From positions 806,001-870,000 of the forward strand of contig NZ_CP022297.1 in NCBI RefSeq assembly GCF_017310015.1: a stretch of 64,000 nucleotides of DNA, in the 5' to 3' direction. The translations under genes and the position numbers were made by a program. The notes beneath the pieces were generated by a model. The model saw only the letters and a list, made by a program, of their open reading frames with translations, did no database searches and was not told the DNA's origin. This document shows, in pieces, positions 9,588-18,285 of this stretch; positions within the stretch are counted from its first letter, which is position 1, and the number at the start of each line of letters is the position of its first letter. Origin of the DNA: Marinobacterium iners. Lineage in GTDB: Bacteria > Pseudomonadota > Gammaproteobacteria > Pseudomonadales > Balneatricaceae.

Positions 9588-9659
9588 ACAACCTTTCGAT
9601 AGCTGGCGCTGATCTGTACTCGACCAGCCTTCGGATTGTTCATCCTCCATTGGAGGTTA

Positions 9660-11000
9660 GGGTCAGCAGGGTGGACGTTTTGTCCACCCCTCGATCATGG
9701 TTGGAGTCGGTCAAGCTGTCGGTGGGGTGTCACGTTTCGTTACCCCCTTCGAGGTCTGGTGTCGTGCTTTGCGACTCCAGCCTGAATCTACCCAATATCG
9801 GGATCGTTCGATGGGGTATCGCATTTCGCTACCCCCTTCGTTGCCTGATCCAGCGCCAGCAGGTCGATAGCGGGATTCCGCTACCGGGGCAGCCATTACG
9901 GGGCGGGCAACAGCTCCGGCGGTCAACGGTGCGCCAGTGGGTACGATTCAGCGCCAGCGAATTACAGGTTGATAGCTAATAACAATGACGATTCTTGCAA
10001 CCTGATTTCAGGCATGGTTTTTGATATACCCTGTTCGCCTCGCTATACGGTTGCATTGCCCTGCAACAATCAAGTAATAAGCAAAAGCCGTGCCCATGAT
10101 ATTTTTCTATCAATGTGCCGGTCGCCTGCAACGCTCAGTATTGTTCATGGCAGGTATGGCTGTGGTGATTGGTGCGAGCCTTTCATTCTGGCCCTGTGCG
10201 GTGCGTTCGTCTTTGATCCATGCGCCAGCATACCCGCAACAGAACGGCGCTCTGGTCGCTTCCTGATACCGCTCCCCATTGGTGGTTAGGCATTTGGTAA
10301 CTCCCTGCGGCGTAGGAGGTTAATCGGCTGCTGAATGATGGCCTGATTAACTTCCCCCATTGGGGGGAGTTGGTATGCGCAAGCATCTACGCTCCCGAAA
10401 TATCGGTAACGTCCTCAATCTGAGGAAGTTGGTTCCGGGCTTTTACCCCATTGGGGGGGAAAGGCACTGCTGAATAATCAGCAGTCGAGATCGGCAGCAG
10501 GTGTGTTGCTGGTGTGTTAGAAGGTGTGTTGCAGTATCGCTCAATGCGGAATGGCTACAGGCTTCCGGCATGTTGATTGGTGTGTTGGCTGAAGTGTTAC
10601 CGGAATCCCGGCATCGGTAACTCTGGAAGCTGGCGCAATATCGGCGCTGGCTCCGGGTATCCCCAAATCTGGGGAAGCCCATTCGGATTTCAAATCTTTG
10701 TGGGATCACTCATGAAAACTCAGGAACGTGGCTCACCCGAAAAACCGGGTCAGTCATTCACCTGAAAAATCAGGTCAATGGATCACTACCCTTTTTGTGT
10801 AGTGATCTGCTGCGGCGCTGTTCAAAAGTAACGATTCGTTACCTTTGCGCCCAAAACTACTGTTTCGGTAGTTTTGCCTGAGTGGTAACGGTGGCGGCGT
10901 TACCTGATCGTTACCGGCTGATCCGCTGGTTGATCGGCAGGTGAAAGTTCCGGATTCACGGAACAAAGGTTCCGGCTACGCGGAACTATCCGGCAGCGCC
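9660..11000. repeat. Gene-free hairpin array
   Basis: About 1.35 kb without a supportable gene, composed of successive short inverted repeats. Examples are GGGTGGAC/GTCCACCC near 9670, GGGGTA/TACCCC near 9812, TAGCGG/CCGCTA near 9878, and CCCCC-ATT-GGGGG near 10350. Others are TCCTC/GAGGA near 10412, CCCC/GGGG near 10660, CACCTG/CAGGT near 10760 and GATCACTAC/GTAGTGATC near 10780. The run closes with GTAACG/CGTTAC near 10830, AAAACTAC/GTAGTTTT near 10855, GGTAACG/CGTTACC near 10890 and two GTTCCG/CGGAAC stems near 10950-10985. Each stem has a different sequence, the loops are short and often A/T-rich, and units follow every 25-60 bp. Tandem GGTGTGTT words occur near 10500-10590. Confidence 0.75.
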
Positions 11001-11080
11001 AGCAGGTTTGTGACACGGTGTCTCAAACTACCGGGATGCCGGTATTATGAAGGCAACATCAAGGGTTAGAGGTTCTGATT

Positions 11081-12019
11081 ATGTTCAGCAGGGATAGAGC
11101 AATGGGCGCACTGGTTGGGTTAGCGGTTGGTGACGCTCTGGGCGCACCGGTGGAGTTCTGCCAAAGGGGGCGTTTTACTCCGGTCACTACCATGGCAGCA
11201 GGTGGCAAGTTCAAGATGAGCCTGGGTGAATGGACCGATGATACCGCCATGGCTCTGTGTTTGGCTGATAGCCTGATTGAATGCCGTGGCTTTGATGCTC
11301 GAGACCAGATGGAACGGTATTGGCGCTGGGGTAACGAAGGCTACAACTCGACCCGTGAAAGAGCCTTTGGCGTTGGCAAGACGGTGGCCAAGGCCATGAG
11401 CCGATACCGGCGTACCGGTGATCCTTTTGCGGGCTCTGATGATCCTTTGTCGGCAGGGAATGGATCCATCATGCGTCTGGCTCCGGTCGTTCTGTACTAC
11501 CTTTCCCGGCCAGATGAGGCAACCCGTTTTGCTGCTGAGTCTTCACGAACAACACACCAGGCAGAGGAGTCGATACAAGCCTGTCAGCTGATGGCGCATG
11601 TGATGTGTAAGGCGATTCACGGCGCAGAAGAAAAGGCCGAGCTGTTTCAAAACGCTTCCCACTTGGGCTGCTCTGGGCTGATTACTGGCATTGCAAACCG
11701 GTCATACCTCGATAAGCAGGAAGGCCAGATTCAAGGCAGCGGGTATGTTGTGGAGTCCTTGGAGGCGGCACTCTGGTGCTTTGAAACTACGGACAGTTTC
11801 CATGATGCGGTGCTGAAAGCAGTGAACCTGGGGGATGATGCCGATACTACTGGCGCTGTATGCGGGCAGATAGCTGGCGCTTATTACGGCTTTGACTCAA
11901 TACCACCAGAGTGGGTTGGCGATCTCATGGAAGGACAGAGAATCATTGAAGCAGCAGAGTCTCTAATCAATCAGGGAATGGAAGTTATCCAGCCCAGTGA
12001 CCACAAGGGCAGCATTTGA
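11081..12019 (+). CDS. ADP-ribosylglycohydrolase family protein
   Basis: This is a 312-residue protein of the DraG/ARH family, removing ADP-ribose from modified proteins or nucleic acids. Metal-binding motifs are WTDDTAMAL at residues 51-59 and GDDADTTGAVCGQIAGA near residue 250; the N-terminal GALVGLAVGDALGAPVEF is also typical. The length is normal for the family. It is monocistronic, directly after the hairpin array. In an island of this kind it could reverse ADP-ribosylation by a phage enzyme or by a toxin; that is inference, since no ADP-ribosyltransferase is visible nearby. Confidence 0.9.
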   Translation: MFSRDRAMGALVGLAVGDALGAPVEFCQRGRFTPVTTMAAGGKFKMSLGEWTDDTAMALCLADSLIECRGFDARDQMERYWRWGNEGYNSTRERAFGVGKTVAKAMSRYRRTGDPFAGSDDPLSAGNGSIMRLAPVVLYYLSRPDEATRFAAESSRTTHQAEESIQACQLMAHVMCKAIHGAEEKAELFQNASHLGCSGLITGIANRSYLDKQEGQIQGSGYVVESLEAALWCFETTDSFHDAVLKAVNLGDDADTTGAVCGQIAGAYYGFDSIPPEWVGDLMEGQRIIEAAESLINQGMEVIQPSDHKGSI

Positions 12020-12125
12020 AATGTAACCCCTGGGCTTTTACGCAGTCTGTGGAAAAGGGGAGGCGTCATCCAGTGTTCGGTGAATGTTCGCCTGGTAATC
12101 GGTGAATCAGCGCCAGCAGTGCCGC

Positions 12126-12302
12126 TCAGTCGCTGTCCTTTCGGGTGTATCGAATCTCCATGTAGCGGTCTGTTTCCCTGTCGTAGGTATCGAATGCCGG
12201 GAGGGTCACCGACTCCGGCTCTGGTGGCTTCTTGTGCGGCTTCAGCTTCGATTTGATCCGGCTCCAGATACCGGCCTTTGCTGATCTGTCTGTGGCTGTC
12301 AT
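12126..12302 (-). CDS. Small basic hypothetical protein
   Basis: This is a 58-residue protein starting at MTATDRSAKAG, with AGGA 5 bases upstream. The middle is lysine/proline rich (KSKLKPHKKPPEPE) and the end is charged (RYTRKDSD). No family is recognised. It is divergent from the small gene at 12398. It is probably element cargo if real; the short length keeps confidence low. Confidence 0.4.
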   Translation of the reverse strand: MTATDRSAKAGIWSRIKSKLKPHKKPPEPESVTLPAFDTYDRETDRYMEIRYTRKDSD

Positions 12303-12397
12303 AGTGTCCTGATTCCGTTCAGTGGGTGAATGGACAGAATGCGCGAAGGCTGGCGGCAGAGCAATATCGGATTTTAAATCCAGATGGGGTAAACGGA

Positions 12398-12565
12398 ATG
12401 AGCAATCCAACAGATAAGACGCAAGGCAAGCAGCAGGAACGGCAAGGCGGCGTGCGGTGCTTAACGCTCATGCTTCAGGATGAGGATCAGCAGCCGGTGA
12501 TGAGGGAGGCCCAGATACAGGGCACCCCTGACCAGCCGCCAGAATCTGAAGCGCCAGCTCGGTAA
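12398..12565 (+). CDS. Small hypothetical protein
   Basis: This is a 55-residue hydrophilic protein starting at MSNPTDKTQG, rich in Q, E and P with no hydrophobic core longer than a few residues. A GGGG-containing purine run precedes the start. No family is recognised, and it may not be expressed. Confidence 0.3.
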   Translation: MSNPTDKTQGKQQERQGGVRCLTLMLQDEDQQPVMREAQIQGTPDQPPESEAPAR

Positions 12566-12865
12566 GCAATGGAATCTAGCCATTACCGGCTTGGTCGGAT
12601 TTGAGATGCGGGTAAGATCAGCAGGTCACTCTAAGCCCTGTGGCGGGCTTTCGTGTATCCGGCAGGGCCAACGATGGGGCCAACATTAGGGCCAACTGAA
12701 AGTGTTGCTCCTGCTGGTGCTGGTCAAGGAGGCGGTGATTTGCAGCCCCTCTGGAGCTGTTCCTGATTTAGTGCTGGCTGCGGTGCCTGGGGGTCTGATT
12801 CGGGGCACCCTTCAGACCGTTAAGCGGGTTCCATGCTGGAGCTGGTTCCAGATCGGAGCCAGTTG
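12566..12865. other. Gene-free stretch with repeated words
   Basis: No gene is supported. The style of the 9.6-11 kb region recurs: GGGCCAAC appears three times around 12665-12700, GGTGCC with GGGCACC and GTCTGA with TCAGAC are interleaved near 12785-12820, and GGAGCTGG/GGAGCCAG words follow near 12838-12860. Confidence 0.5.
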
Positions 12866-13258
12866 CTACAGATCAGGCGATGGTGCTCGCTTCAGCTTCG
12901 GATCAAGTGCTGTACGCCAGTCGCTGCCTCGCTGCCTGCGCTTCTGTACCGTGCGCCACTTCAAGCCCAGTAGTCGGGCGAGGATACCGGCAGTCTCTTT
13001 GCCCTTCAGGGCGGTCTGTTCACGCCCATTGATCTTGATAACAACCTCAATGTCGAGCTGCTTGTTCCGTGACGCCACACACTGATCCGCGTTATCTCGC
13101 ATTGTGAAGCCGCTCCCGTTCGCTGGATGGTCGGTGGATATTCTATGCGGGGTGAGCTGCGTCAGCCAGTGATCCAGCGCCAGCATACCCGGAAGGTTTG
13201 GCAGCAGCCGGGTAATGATCTGGTCATACCCAAACATGCTGCCTGTGCTCATCGTCAT
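12866..13258 (-). CDS. Integrative-element protein of unknown function
   Basis: This is a 130-residue protein with a hydrophobic N-terminal third and a basic C-terminal end (WRTVQKRRQRGSDWRTALDPKLKR). No domain is recognised. It is the last leftward gene of the AlpA/primase/ATPase element cluster, 54 bp after the TubC-like gene. The basic tail suggests nucleic-acid contact, but this is only compositional. Confidence 0.5.
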   Translation of the reverse strand: MTMSTGSMFGYDQIITRLLPNLPGMLALDHWLTQLTPHRISTDHPANGSGFTMRDNADQCVASRNKQLDIEVVIKINGREQTALKGKETAGILARLLGLKWRTVQKRRQRGSDWRTALDPKLKRAPSPDL

Positions 13259-13312
13259 TACCTCATACGTTCGGGGAAGGATAGGGCCACCAGATCGGCA
13301 GCCCTGATTGGG

Positions 13313-13714
13313 TTAGTGCAGCCGCGTCCGCAGCCACGTGTTAGCAGCAAACCGTCCTGCATTGTCACGCTGGTACGATTTCAACTCAGGTGCGCCAGCA
13401 GTGGCCAGCCAGTGCGCCCGGTACTCTGTCAGCAACGCCTGCCTTTCATGCTCTGATCGGTACTGAATCAGTCCATCGATCCAAACCTGATCGTCCCATA
13501 GCAGGGGCAGATCAAGATCAGCCGCGCAGTACAGCATCATGCTTGTGTCGTTGGCAGCAGGGATGCCGCGCAGCTCATCCAGTAGTTGCTGCTTGTGTCG
13601 AGATAGCCAGTTGAGTTGATCCGGTGATAGCGGCTCCGGTGCCTGTACCTGCAAGTTATCGCCATCGGCTTGCAGGATCAGTCCGCGTTGAGCCAGGGTG
13701 TCAATCATGCTCAT
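13313..13714 (-). CDS. TubC-docking-like element protein
   Basis: This is a 133-residue protein. The first ~50 residues (MSMIDTLAQRGLILQADGDNLQVQAPEPLSPDQLNWLSRHKQQLLDELR in part) resemble the TubC N-terminal docking fold, which also turns up in small proteins of integrative elements beside the replication ATPase. The rest is unassigned. An alternative start is two codons in (MIDTLAQ). A diverged remnant of its 3' end sits at 9079-9144, showing that a related element was once present there. It lies 10 bp after the ATPase gene, in the same operon. Confidence 0.65.
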   Translation of the reverse strand: MSMIDTLAQRGLILQADGDNLQVQAPEPLSPDQLNWLSRHKQQLLDELRGIPAANDTSMMLYCAADLDLPLLWDDQVWIDGLIQYRSEHERQALLTEYRAHWLATAGAPELKSYQRDNAGRFAANTWLRTRLH

Positions 13715-13724
13715 CTGCCAGACC

Positions 13725-15296
13725 TCACAGGGTATACTTTGCGGACTGAAGTCCTGAATGTCCTATGTCCTGCTGTTTTACCTCCTCATGCCAGGACTTA
13801 GGACTTGCAGGACTTTGATCCGGTAACTTTACCTTGATACACCAGTGGACAGCCCCGCCTATCTTGCCCATTGAGTCACACTCAATATCGAGCTGGCGCA
13901 GTGCAGGTGCTGATCGGCGCAGCGCATCGCCCAACCCCTTTGCAGACTTCGGCCAGGAATCGCAACGCTCAGGCCGGTACTGCTCCAGGATGCGCATGAT
14001 CTCCTTCACCGGGGCGTTGATCTCTTTGCGGTGTTCCAGTGCCTCGATAATCGCGGTGCAGACGGGACTGCTGTCTATGGTGCGGGATATGCTTTCACGG
14101 CGGTTGCCTTTGAACAGATCGAGAAATAGCCTTTCGTCCTGGTGGCTGATCCGAGTGAGTGCCATCCCAAGGGCGCAATACTCGATCATCCGTGGCCGGT
14201 CGGCTGCATCAATCGAGATAGTCGGCAGCAGCGCCAGAGCAGCACTTGCCAGGTCAAACAGTCCACTCAGTATGGCCGGAAGGTCGCGCTCGAAATCGGC
14301 CCACTGGTCAGCCGAAGCGGTGCGGCTCTTAATCACGGGACACTCAATGCAAACCGTCCGGTCGAGCAAATCCTGTGCCGTAACCAATGCGCTGATCCCA
14401 TTCACCAGCCAGGGGCGTTGAACGCTGATAACACTCTCATCTGCATCCGAGTACAGCTTGCGCTTGGCGAACCCGCCCCCGGTAGACAGCACGCACATGG
14501 CATCCTGCATCGGCCCGGTTAGGTGGCTCAGGTTTTCGTATGCAACCAAGTGGTTGACGCCTGCACAAACAAACACATCTTCGGTGGCCTTGGGTGCGCC
14601 TCGCAGATTGCAGCCGTTCGGGTCGATCAGTCGGCGCAGTGACTCGGACGCAGTGCTTTTGCCTGATCCTTGCTCACCGATAAGCTCCAGTCCGGGGAAG
14701 GGGGTATCCGGTCGCAGTGCATCGATCAGCCAAGCAATCACCAGTGGCCGGTCGGCAGCAGGGATATTACAGATACGCCATAACGGGTCGAGCGAGCCGT
14801 TTGCAGCAGGGACTGGCAGCGGCTGCATTGCCTCACCACGCACAAACAGGACGCCATGATTCTCAACCACGCGCCAGCCGGTACTGCTCCACTCAATCGC
14901 CCGACTTTTGCCTGGTTCACATAGGTCCAGGTAGTAGCGGCCACCCTGTTTGGCAACTCTCAGGTTAACGGTGCGCTCCTCACCTTCAAACCGCGCCAGG
15001 GCAGCCAAGGTGCCTAACGCTTCAGTCAAGGACTGGGACTTAACGGACTTCTGTTCTTCCTGGTAGAAGCCAGCGGCCAGCCAGTCCTTGAAGGCGCGGG
15101 AGTCAAGGCGGCGCGTTTCCTGAGTGTCCTGATCCAGTGCGTAGCAATCCCGGTTGCAGTCATGGAACAGCACAACCCTTGCCTTGGCGTATTCAACCAA
15201 GCGGTCAGCCTGGGAGCGGCGATCCTCATCCGGTTTCTGCTGTTCCGGCACCGGCATGGCATCGATCTCTTCCAGCACATCGAGATAATCACCCAT
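13725..15296 (-). CDS. Element replication ATPase (P-loop)
   Basis: This is a 523-residue protein with Walker A GEQGSGKST near residue 205 and a probable Walker B around HLVAYENLSHL. The region resembles the D5/phage replication-helicase-like ATPases carried by integrative elements beside a CHC2 primase. The C-terminal part contains no recognised DNA-binding signature. It overlaps the upstream primase gene by 8 bp, indicating coupled translation. The likely role is unwinding or loading at the element's origin. It could alternatively be a DNA-packaging-type ATPase, but the primase neighbour argues for replication. Confidence 0.75.
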   Translation of the reverse strand: MGDYLDVLEEIDAMPVPEQQKPDEDRRSQADRLVEYAKARVVLFHDCNRDCYALDQDTQETRRLDSRAFKDWLAAGFYQEEQKSVKSQSLTEALGTLAALARFEGEERTVNLRVAKQGGRYYLDLCEPGKSRAIEWSSTGWRVVENHGVLFVRGEAMQPLPVPAANGSLDPLWRICNIPAADRPLVIAWLIDALRPDTPFPGLELIGEQGSGKSTASESLRRLIDPNGCNLRGAPKATEDVFVCAGVNHLVAYENLSHLTGPMQDAMCVLSTGGGFAKRKLYSDADESVISVQRPWLVNGISALVTAQDLLDRTVCIECPVIKSRTASADQWADFERDLPAILSGLFDLASAALALLPTISIDAADRPRMIEYCALGMALTRISHQDERLFLDLFKGNRRESISRTIDSSPVCTAIIEALEHRKEINAPVKEIMRILEQYRPERCDSWPKSAKGLGDALRRSAPALRQLDIECDSMGKIGGAVHWCIKVKLPDQSPASPKSWHEEVKQQDIGHSGLQSAKYTL

Positions 15297-15747
15297 TGCG
15301 CAGCACCTCCTTGATCTTGGCTACTCGTGCAACTGCCTGCTGATAGTCGGCTTGATCCTTATCGGACAGTGCTTGTCCGGCCTTTTGAGCGTTCTCCGTC
15401 ATCAGGATCAGCAGCTTCAGGTGGGACATTGCATCCTCAAGACGGCGGCGCTTCCAGTCGGGCAGTCCGGCATAGTGCGGACGGTCGGTGCGCGGGTACA
15501 GATCGGCCACCTCAAGGCCAATGGCGGCGCAAATGTCGCTGATCTCACAACCCGCAAAACAGTGCATCAGCACACGGCCATCGGTGGTGTCGAAGCGGAC
15601 AGACAGACTCGGGCTTTTGTCCTGGTGTGCAGGGCAACAGGCCATGTAACGATCTTTGCCGGTGGGCTTTACCCTGTCGAGCCGTCCCAGCAGATCGGCG
15701 GCGGTCAGCGGGTGACGCTGGTGTGGTTGTTTGAGCGGTGCGGTCAT
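15289..15747 (-). CDS. CHC2 zinc-finger primase fragment-type protein
   Basis: This is a 152-residue protein containing the CHC2 zinc finger of DnaG-type primases: CPAHQDKSPSL followed by HCFAGC (C-x2-H ... C-x4-C arrangement). There is no Toprim catalytic domain, so it is the zinc-binding module alone, as found in many small integrative elements. It presumably recognises template DNA for the ATPase encoded next. The start overlaps the stop of the 45-residue gene upstream (ATGA). Confidence 0.8.
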   Translation of the reverse strand: MTAPLKQPHQRHPLTAADLLGRLDRVKPTGKDRYMACCPAHQDKSPSLSVRFDTTDGRVLMHCFAGCEISDICAAIGLEVADLYPRTDRPHYAGLPDWKRRRLEDAMSHLKLLILMTENAQKAGQALSDKDQADYQQAVARVAKIKEVLRNG

Positions 15748-15881
15748 CGGATCAGCCCCCAGTGAATAGCGGTCACGAAAAGGATGGTCGCGGTTTCGAT
15801 AGGCCAGCCGGTCAGTGCTATAATGAGCATCTGCTTGACGGCGGCGGCCTGTGTGGTGCGGGTCGCTGCTTCCTTTCTCAT
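15744..15881 (-). CDS. Short hydrophobic element protein (45 residues)
   Basis: The reading frame MRKEAATRTTQAAA... ends in an ATGA overlap with the CHC2 primase start. After a basic N-terminus comes a hydrophobic stretch (LIIALTGW, then TATILFVTAIHW) that could form one membrane segment. The stop/start overlap and the tight spacing to the AlpA gene support it as a genuine operon member. No family is recognised. Confidence 0.5.
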   Translation of the reverse strand: MRKEAATRTTQAAAVKQMLIIALTGWPIETATILFVTAIHWGLIR

Positions 15882-15892
15882 ATCACACCCCC

Positions 15893-16120
15893 TCAGGCCA
15901 CACGGCTGTCAGCAATACGCGCTTCGATCCACGCATAAATCTCGCTTGCCAGCCAACCAACACTGGTGCCATTGGGGTTCAGTTTGATGGGCTTCGGGAA
16001 GCGGTCGAGGGAAATTTCACGATAGATTGTGCTGCGGCCAAGGCCGGTCAGCTCTTCCACCTGACGGCGGCGCAGAATCTGGAGTTCACGCTGTTGCAGC
16101 ATTTCGGGGGTTGCGGTCAT
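15893..16120 (-). CDS. AlpA-family transcriptional regulator
   Basis: This is a 75-residue protein when started at MTATPEMLQQ. The motif RRRQVEELTGLGRSTIYREISLDRFPKPIKLN...VGWLASEIYAWIEARI is the winged-helix AlpA signature (prophage CP4-57 type). These proteins activate the integrase/excision genes of their element. It is the first gene of the leftward element operon. A start five codons upstream (MRRRN) is possible. Confidence 0.88.
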   Translation of the reverse strand: MTATPEMLQQRELQILRRRQVEELTGLGRSTIYREISLDRFPKPIKLNPNGTSVGWLASEIYAWIEARIADSRVA

Positions 16121-16135
16121 ATTGCGTCTCCTCAA

Positions 16136-16630
16136 CCAAAGCCATCTTGCCCCTCACGTTTGGACGCTATGGGACAGCATGAGACCGATATGGCTACAAG
16201 CAAAGCTTGACTGAACCACAAGTTCACTGATAACTTTGGCAATGTAAGTTAGGTTACTTAACATCTCTGCCAAGCAGTTAGCGGCTGCTGTGGGGAGGAA
16301 AATCGGCTCTGAAGCGCAAGCTCCAGGGCTTTTCTTCGTCTCCTGCAAAGACTTGTTGGCATTATACATACCGATTGGGACTGTTTTTGCTATTTTTTTT
16401 GCTGCCCATCGAACCTGTGCTTTAAGAGTGAGGTTTTCTCAACCCAATAGAGGCGTTTGGAGTCGTTTCGCGTACTTACGGGTAGTTTTGCGCCCATGGG
16501 AATATTAGAAAGTATCAAGCTGGCACCTGCCTCTTAACGCCGCGAGACTGTCACCTGCTCATCAAATCGCGTCATCTGAAGTGTTCGTCAGGCTGATCGG
16601 CTGCCAAAGCTGGCCCCTCGATTTAAGGGG
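16136..16630. other. Gene-free region upstream of AlpA
   Basis: About 500 bp with no convincing gene. It is more AT-rich around 16200-16400 (TTACTTAAC, a run of T near 16388) and probably holds the AlpA operon promoter and possibly the element's origin. No clear iterons were seen. Confidence 0.4.
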
Positions 16631-17992
16631 TCAGCCTGCCTGTTTGCCAAAGCTGGCGCTGATTACGTTGCTGCCCTCAGGCTGAGTCAGTACCGCCAGC
16701 CGTTGGCCTAGCGTCTGCCACGCGTGTTGCATCTCAGCAGCGTAGCTGTGGCGTTGGTATGTCCGCTTAACCCGGTTTTGCTCGGCATGGTTCAAGCAGC
16801 GTTCGGCCACTTCGGGCAGAATACCGGCCTCAACCATCATCGTTGCAGCGGTGCGCCTCAGATCGTGCGGTGTCCACTTGCCGCCCGGAAGCAACAGAGC
16901 CTGGCTGCTTTTGCTGCGGCCACTCATACGGTCTTGGTCTGGCTGACGCTGTCGATCCTGAAGCTGCTTGTTAACGGTTTTGGGACATACCGGAGCGGTG
17001 CCATTTCTGTTCGGATAACACCATTGGCCTGAACCAGTGTGCTGCTGCAACGCTCTGAACTGCTGTACTGCAAAGTCAGATAGGTAAACAGTATGCGGTT
17101 TACCATTCTTGGTGCTGGGCATGTACCAAGTGTGCTGCTCAATGTTGATATGCCCCCACTCAGCAGACAGTAGCTCTCCAATTCGACAGCCGGTGGATAG
17201 AGCGATCCATACAGCCAGCTCGGTTGTTGGCATCAGCCCAGCGTCTGGCATCTGTTTTACCAGTAAGCGAACTTCCTCCTCCGACAGTACCCGGTCACGC
17301 TCCATGTTTTTGCCACCAATGTTGGCTTTGGCAATGGCAGCGGTAGGGTCAGCCTCGATAATTTCACGCACCACAGCAAAGCGGAACATCTGCCGCATTT
17401 CGGACAGAGCTACCTTTGCCATACGGGGCGCACCCCTTGCCATGATTGAGTCTGTGATTTGGGTAACATGGCTGCGGCGAATATCCTCGGCTGCAAGCTG
17501 GCCTATCTTTGGCAGCACGTCAATCGTAAACAGGCGTAGGGTACTTTCACCTCGGTCTTTTCTGCGGATCAGATCAACCTTCATCCAGTGTTTAAACAGA
17601 TCGTTGATCGTCATGCGGCTACGGTGAAGCTGGTTCTCTCTTTCCAGACGGATGCGCTCGGCTTCCTCCCTTGCCTGCCTGTGCTGTTCCTCCGCTTCAA
17701 GGTGTTCACGCAGATTGGTAATGCCGCTCTGGTGTAGACCGGCAAGCTCTTTGGCCCTGAGTCTGGCTTGTGTCAATGTCAGGCAGCCCAACTTCTCCTC
17801 TCGGCTGTAATTGCCGATAGGCATCGTTACCCGCTTGCCCTGGCTATCGATATACCGGAAGTAGAAAATGCGCTCGCCTTTGGGGGTGATCCTCACAGTC
17901 AGGGCGCCATGACCTCTGATAACGCTCTCACTCAGCCACCGGCTTCCTGTGCCGGGTTTCGCATTGATCTGACGGTCAGTAATTGAAGCCAT
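16631..17992 (-). CDS. Tyrosine integrase (P4/DUF4102 type)
   Basis: This is a 453-residue site-specific recombinase. The N-terminal DUF4102 arm-binding region (HGALTVRITPKGERIFYFRYIDS in part) is followed by a core-binding domain and a catalytic domain with Arg in GCRIGELLSAEW, His-x-x-Arg in HDLRRTAATMM and the nucleophilic Tyr in RTYQRHSY. It is full length. Its start lies about 170 bp from the tRNA-Pro 3' fragment, the standard arrangement for an integrase beside its own attachment site. It should integrate and excise the element on its left. Confidence 0.93.
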   Translation of the reverse strand: MASITDRQINAKPGTGSRWLSESVIRGHGALTVRITPKGERIFYFRYIDSQGKRVTMPIGNYSREEKLGCLTLTQARLRAKELAGLHQSGITNLREHLEAEEQHRQAREEAERIRLERENQLHRSRMTINDLFKHWMKVDLIRRKDRGESTLRLFTIDVLPKIGQLAAEDIRRSHVTQITDSIMARGAPRMAKVALSEMRQMFRFAVVREIIEADPTAAIAKANIGGKNMERDRVLSEEEVRLLVKQMPDAGLMPTTELAVWIALSTGCRIGELLSAEWGHINIEQHTWYMPSTKNGKPHTVYLSDFAVQQFRALQQHTGSGQWCYPNRNGTAPVCPKTVNKQLQDRQRQPDQDRMSGRSKSSQALLLPGGKWTPHDLRRTAATMMVEAGILPEVAERCLNHAEQNRVKRTYQRHSYAAEMQHAWQTLGQRLAVLTQPEGSNVISASFGKQAG

Positions 17993-18161
17993 GTTGTACC
18001 CATCCCAAAGCTGGTTGCCATTCGGTTGCCATTTGAGATTAGCTTAGCTAGGTACGAATGGGAACGATAAGGACGAGGAGTTTTTAATAATGCTTTAGTT
18101 TCAGATAGTTACGTATGTTCGGTGGAATGGCTTGGATTTGCTGGGAATGGTTTTTTCTTTT

Positions 18162-18206
18162 ATGGGGTGCAAGGGGTAGCAGGTTCAAATCCTGCCGTCC
18201 CGACCA
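18162..18206 (+). tRNA. 3' half of tRNA-Pro (attachment-site fragment)
   Basis: The 45 bp contain the 3' side of an anticodon arm (ATGGGGTGCAAG), a full T-arm (GCAGG TTCAAAT CCTGC), the acceptor 3' strand CGTCCCG, discriminator A and CCA. The 5' half is absent, so this is not a functional tRNA. It is the part of a tRNA-Pro (GGG-type anticodon loop) that tyrosine integrases duplicate as att sequence. Integrases lie on both sides (16631-17992 and 18286-19455), so two elements probably meet here. Confidence 0.8.
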
Positions 18207-18285
18207 TTTATTTGATTTATTTTCAATAGGTTAGCAGCATTCAGTGTGGGATTTGTCCCATCATTGTCCCACAGCCTTATATTTG

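Noticed and set aside
9600..12700. Recurring CAGCGCCAGC word in the left region as a chi-like or uptake motif
   Set aside because: It occurs perhaps ten times but on both strands and partly inside genes; without a genome-wide count it cannot be separated from local composition.
16154..16369. 71-residue frame upstream of AlpA
   Set aside because: Low-quality composition, no ribosome site, and it covers the expected promoter region.
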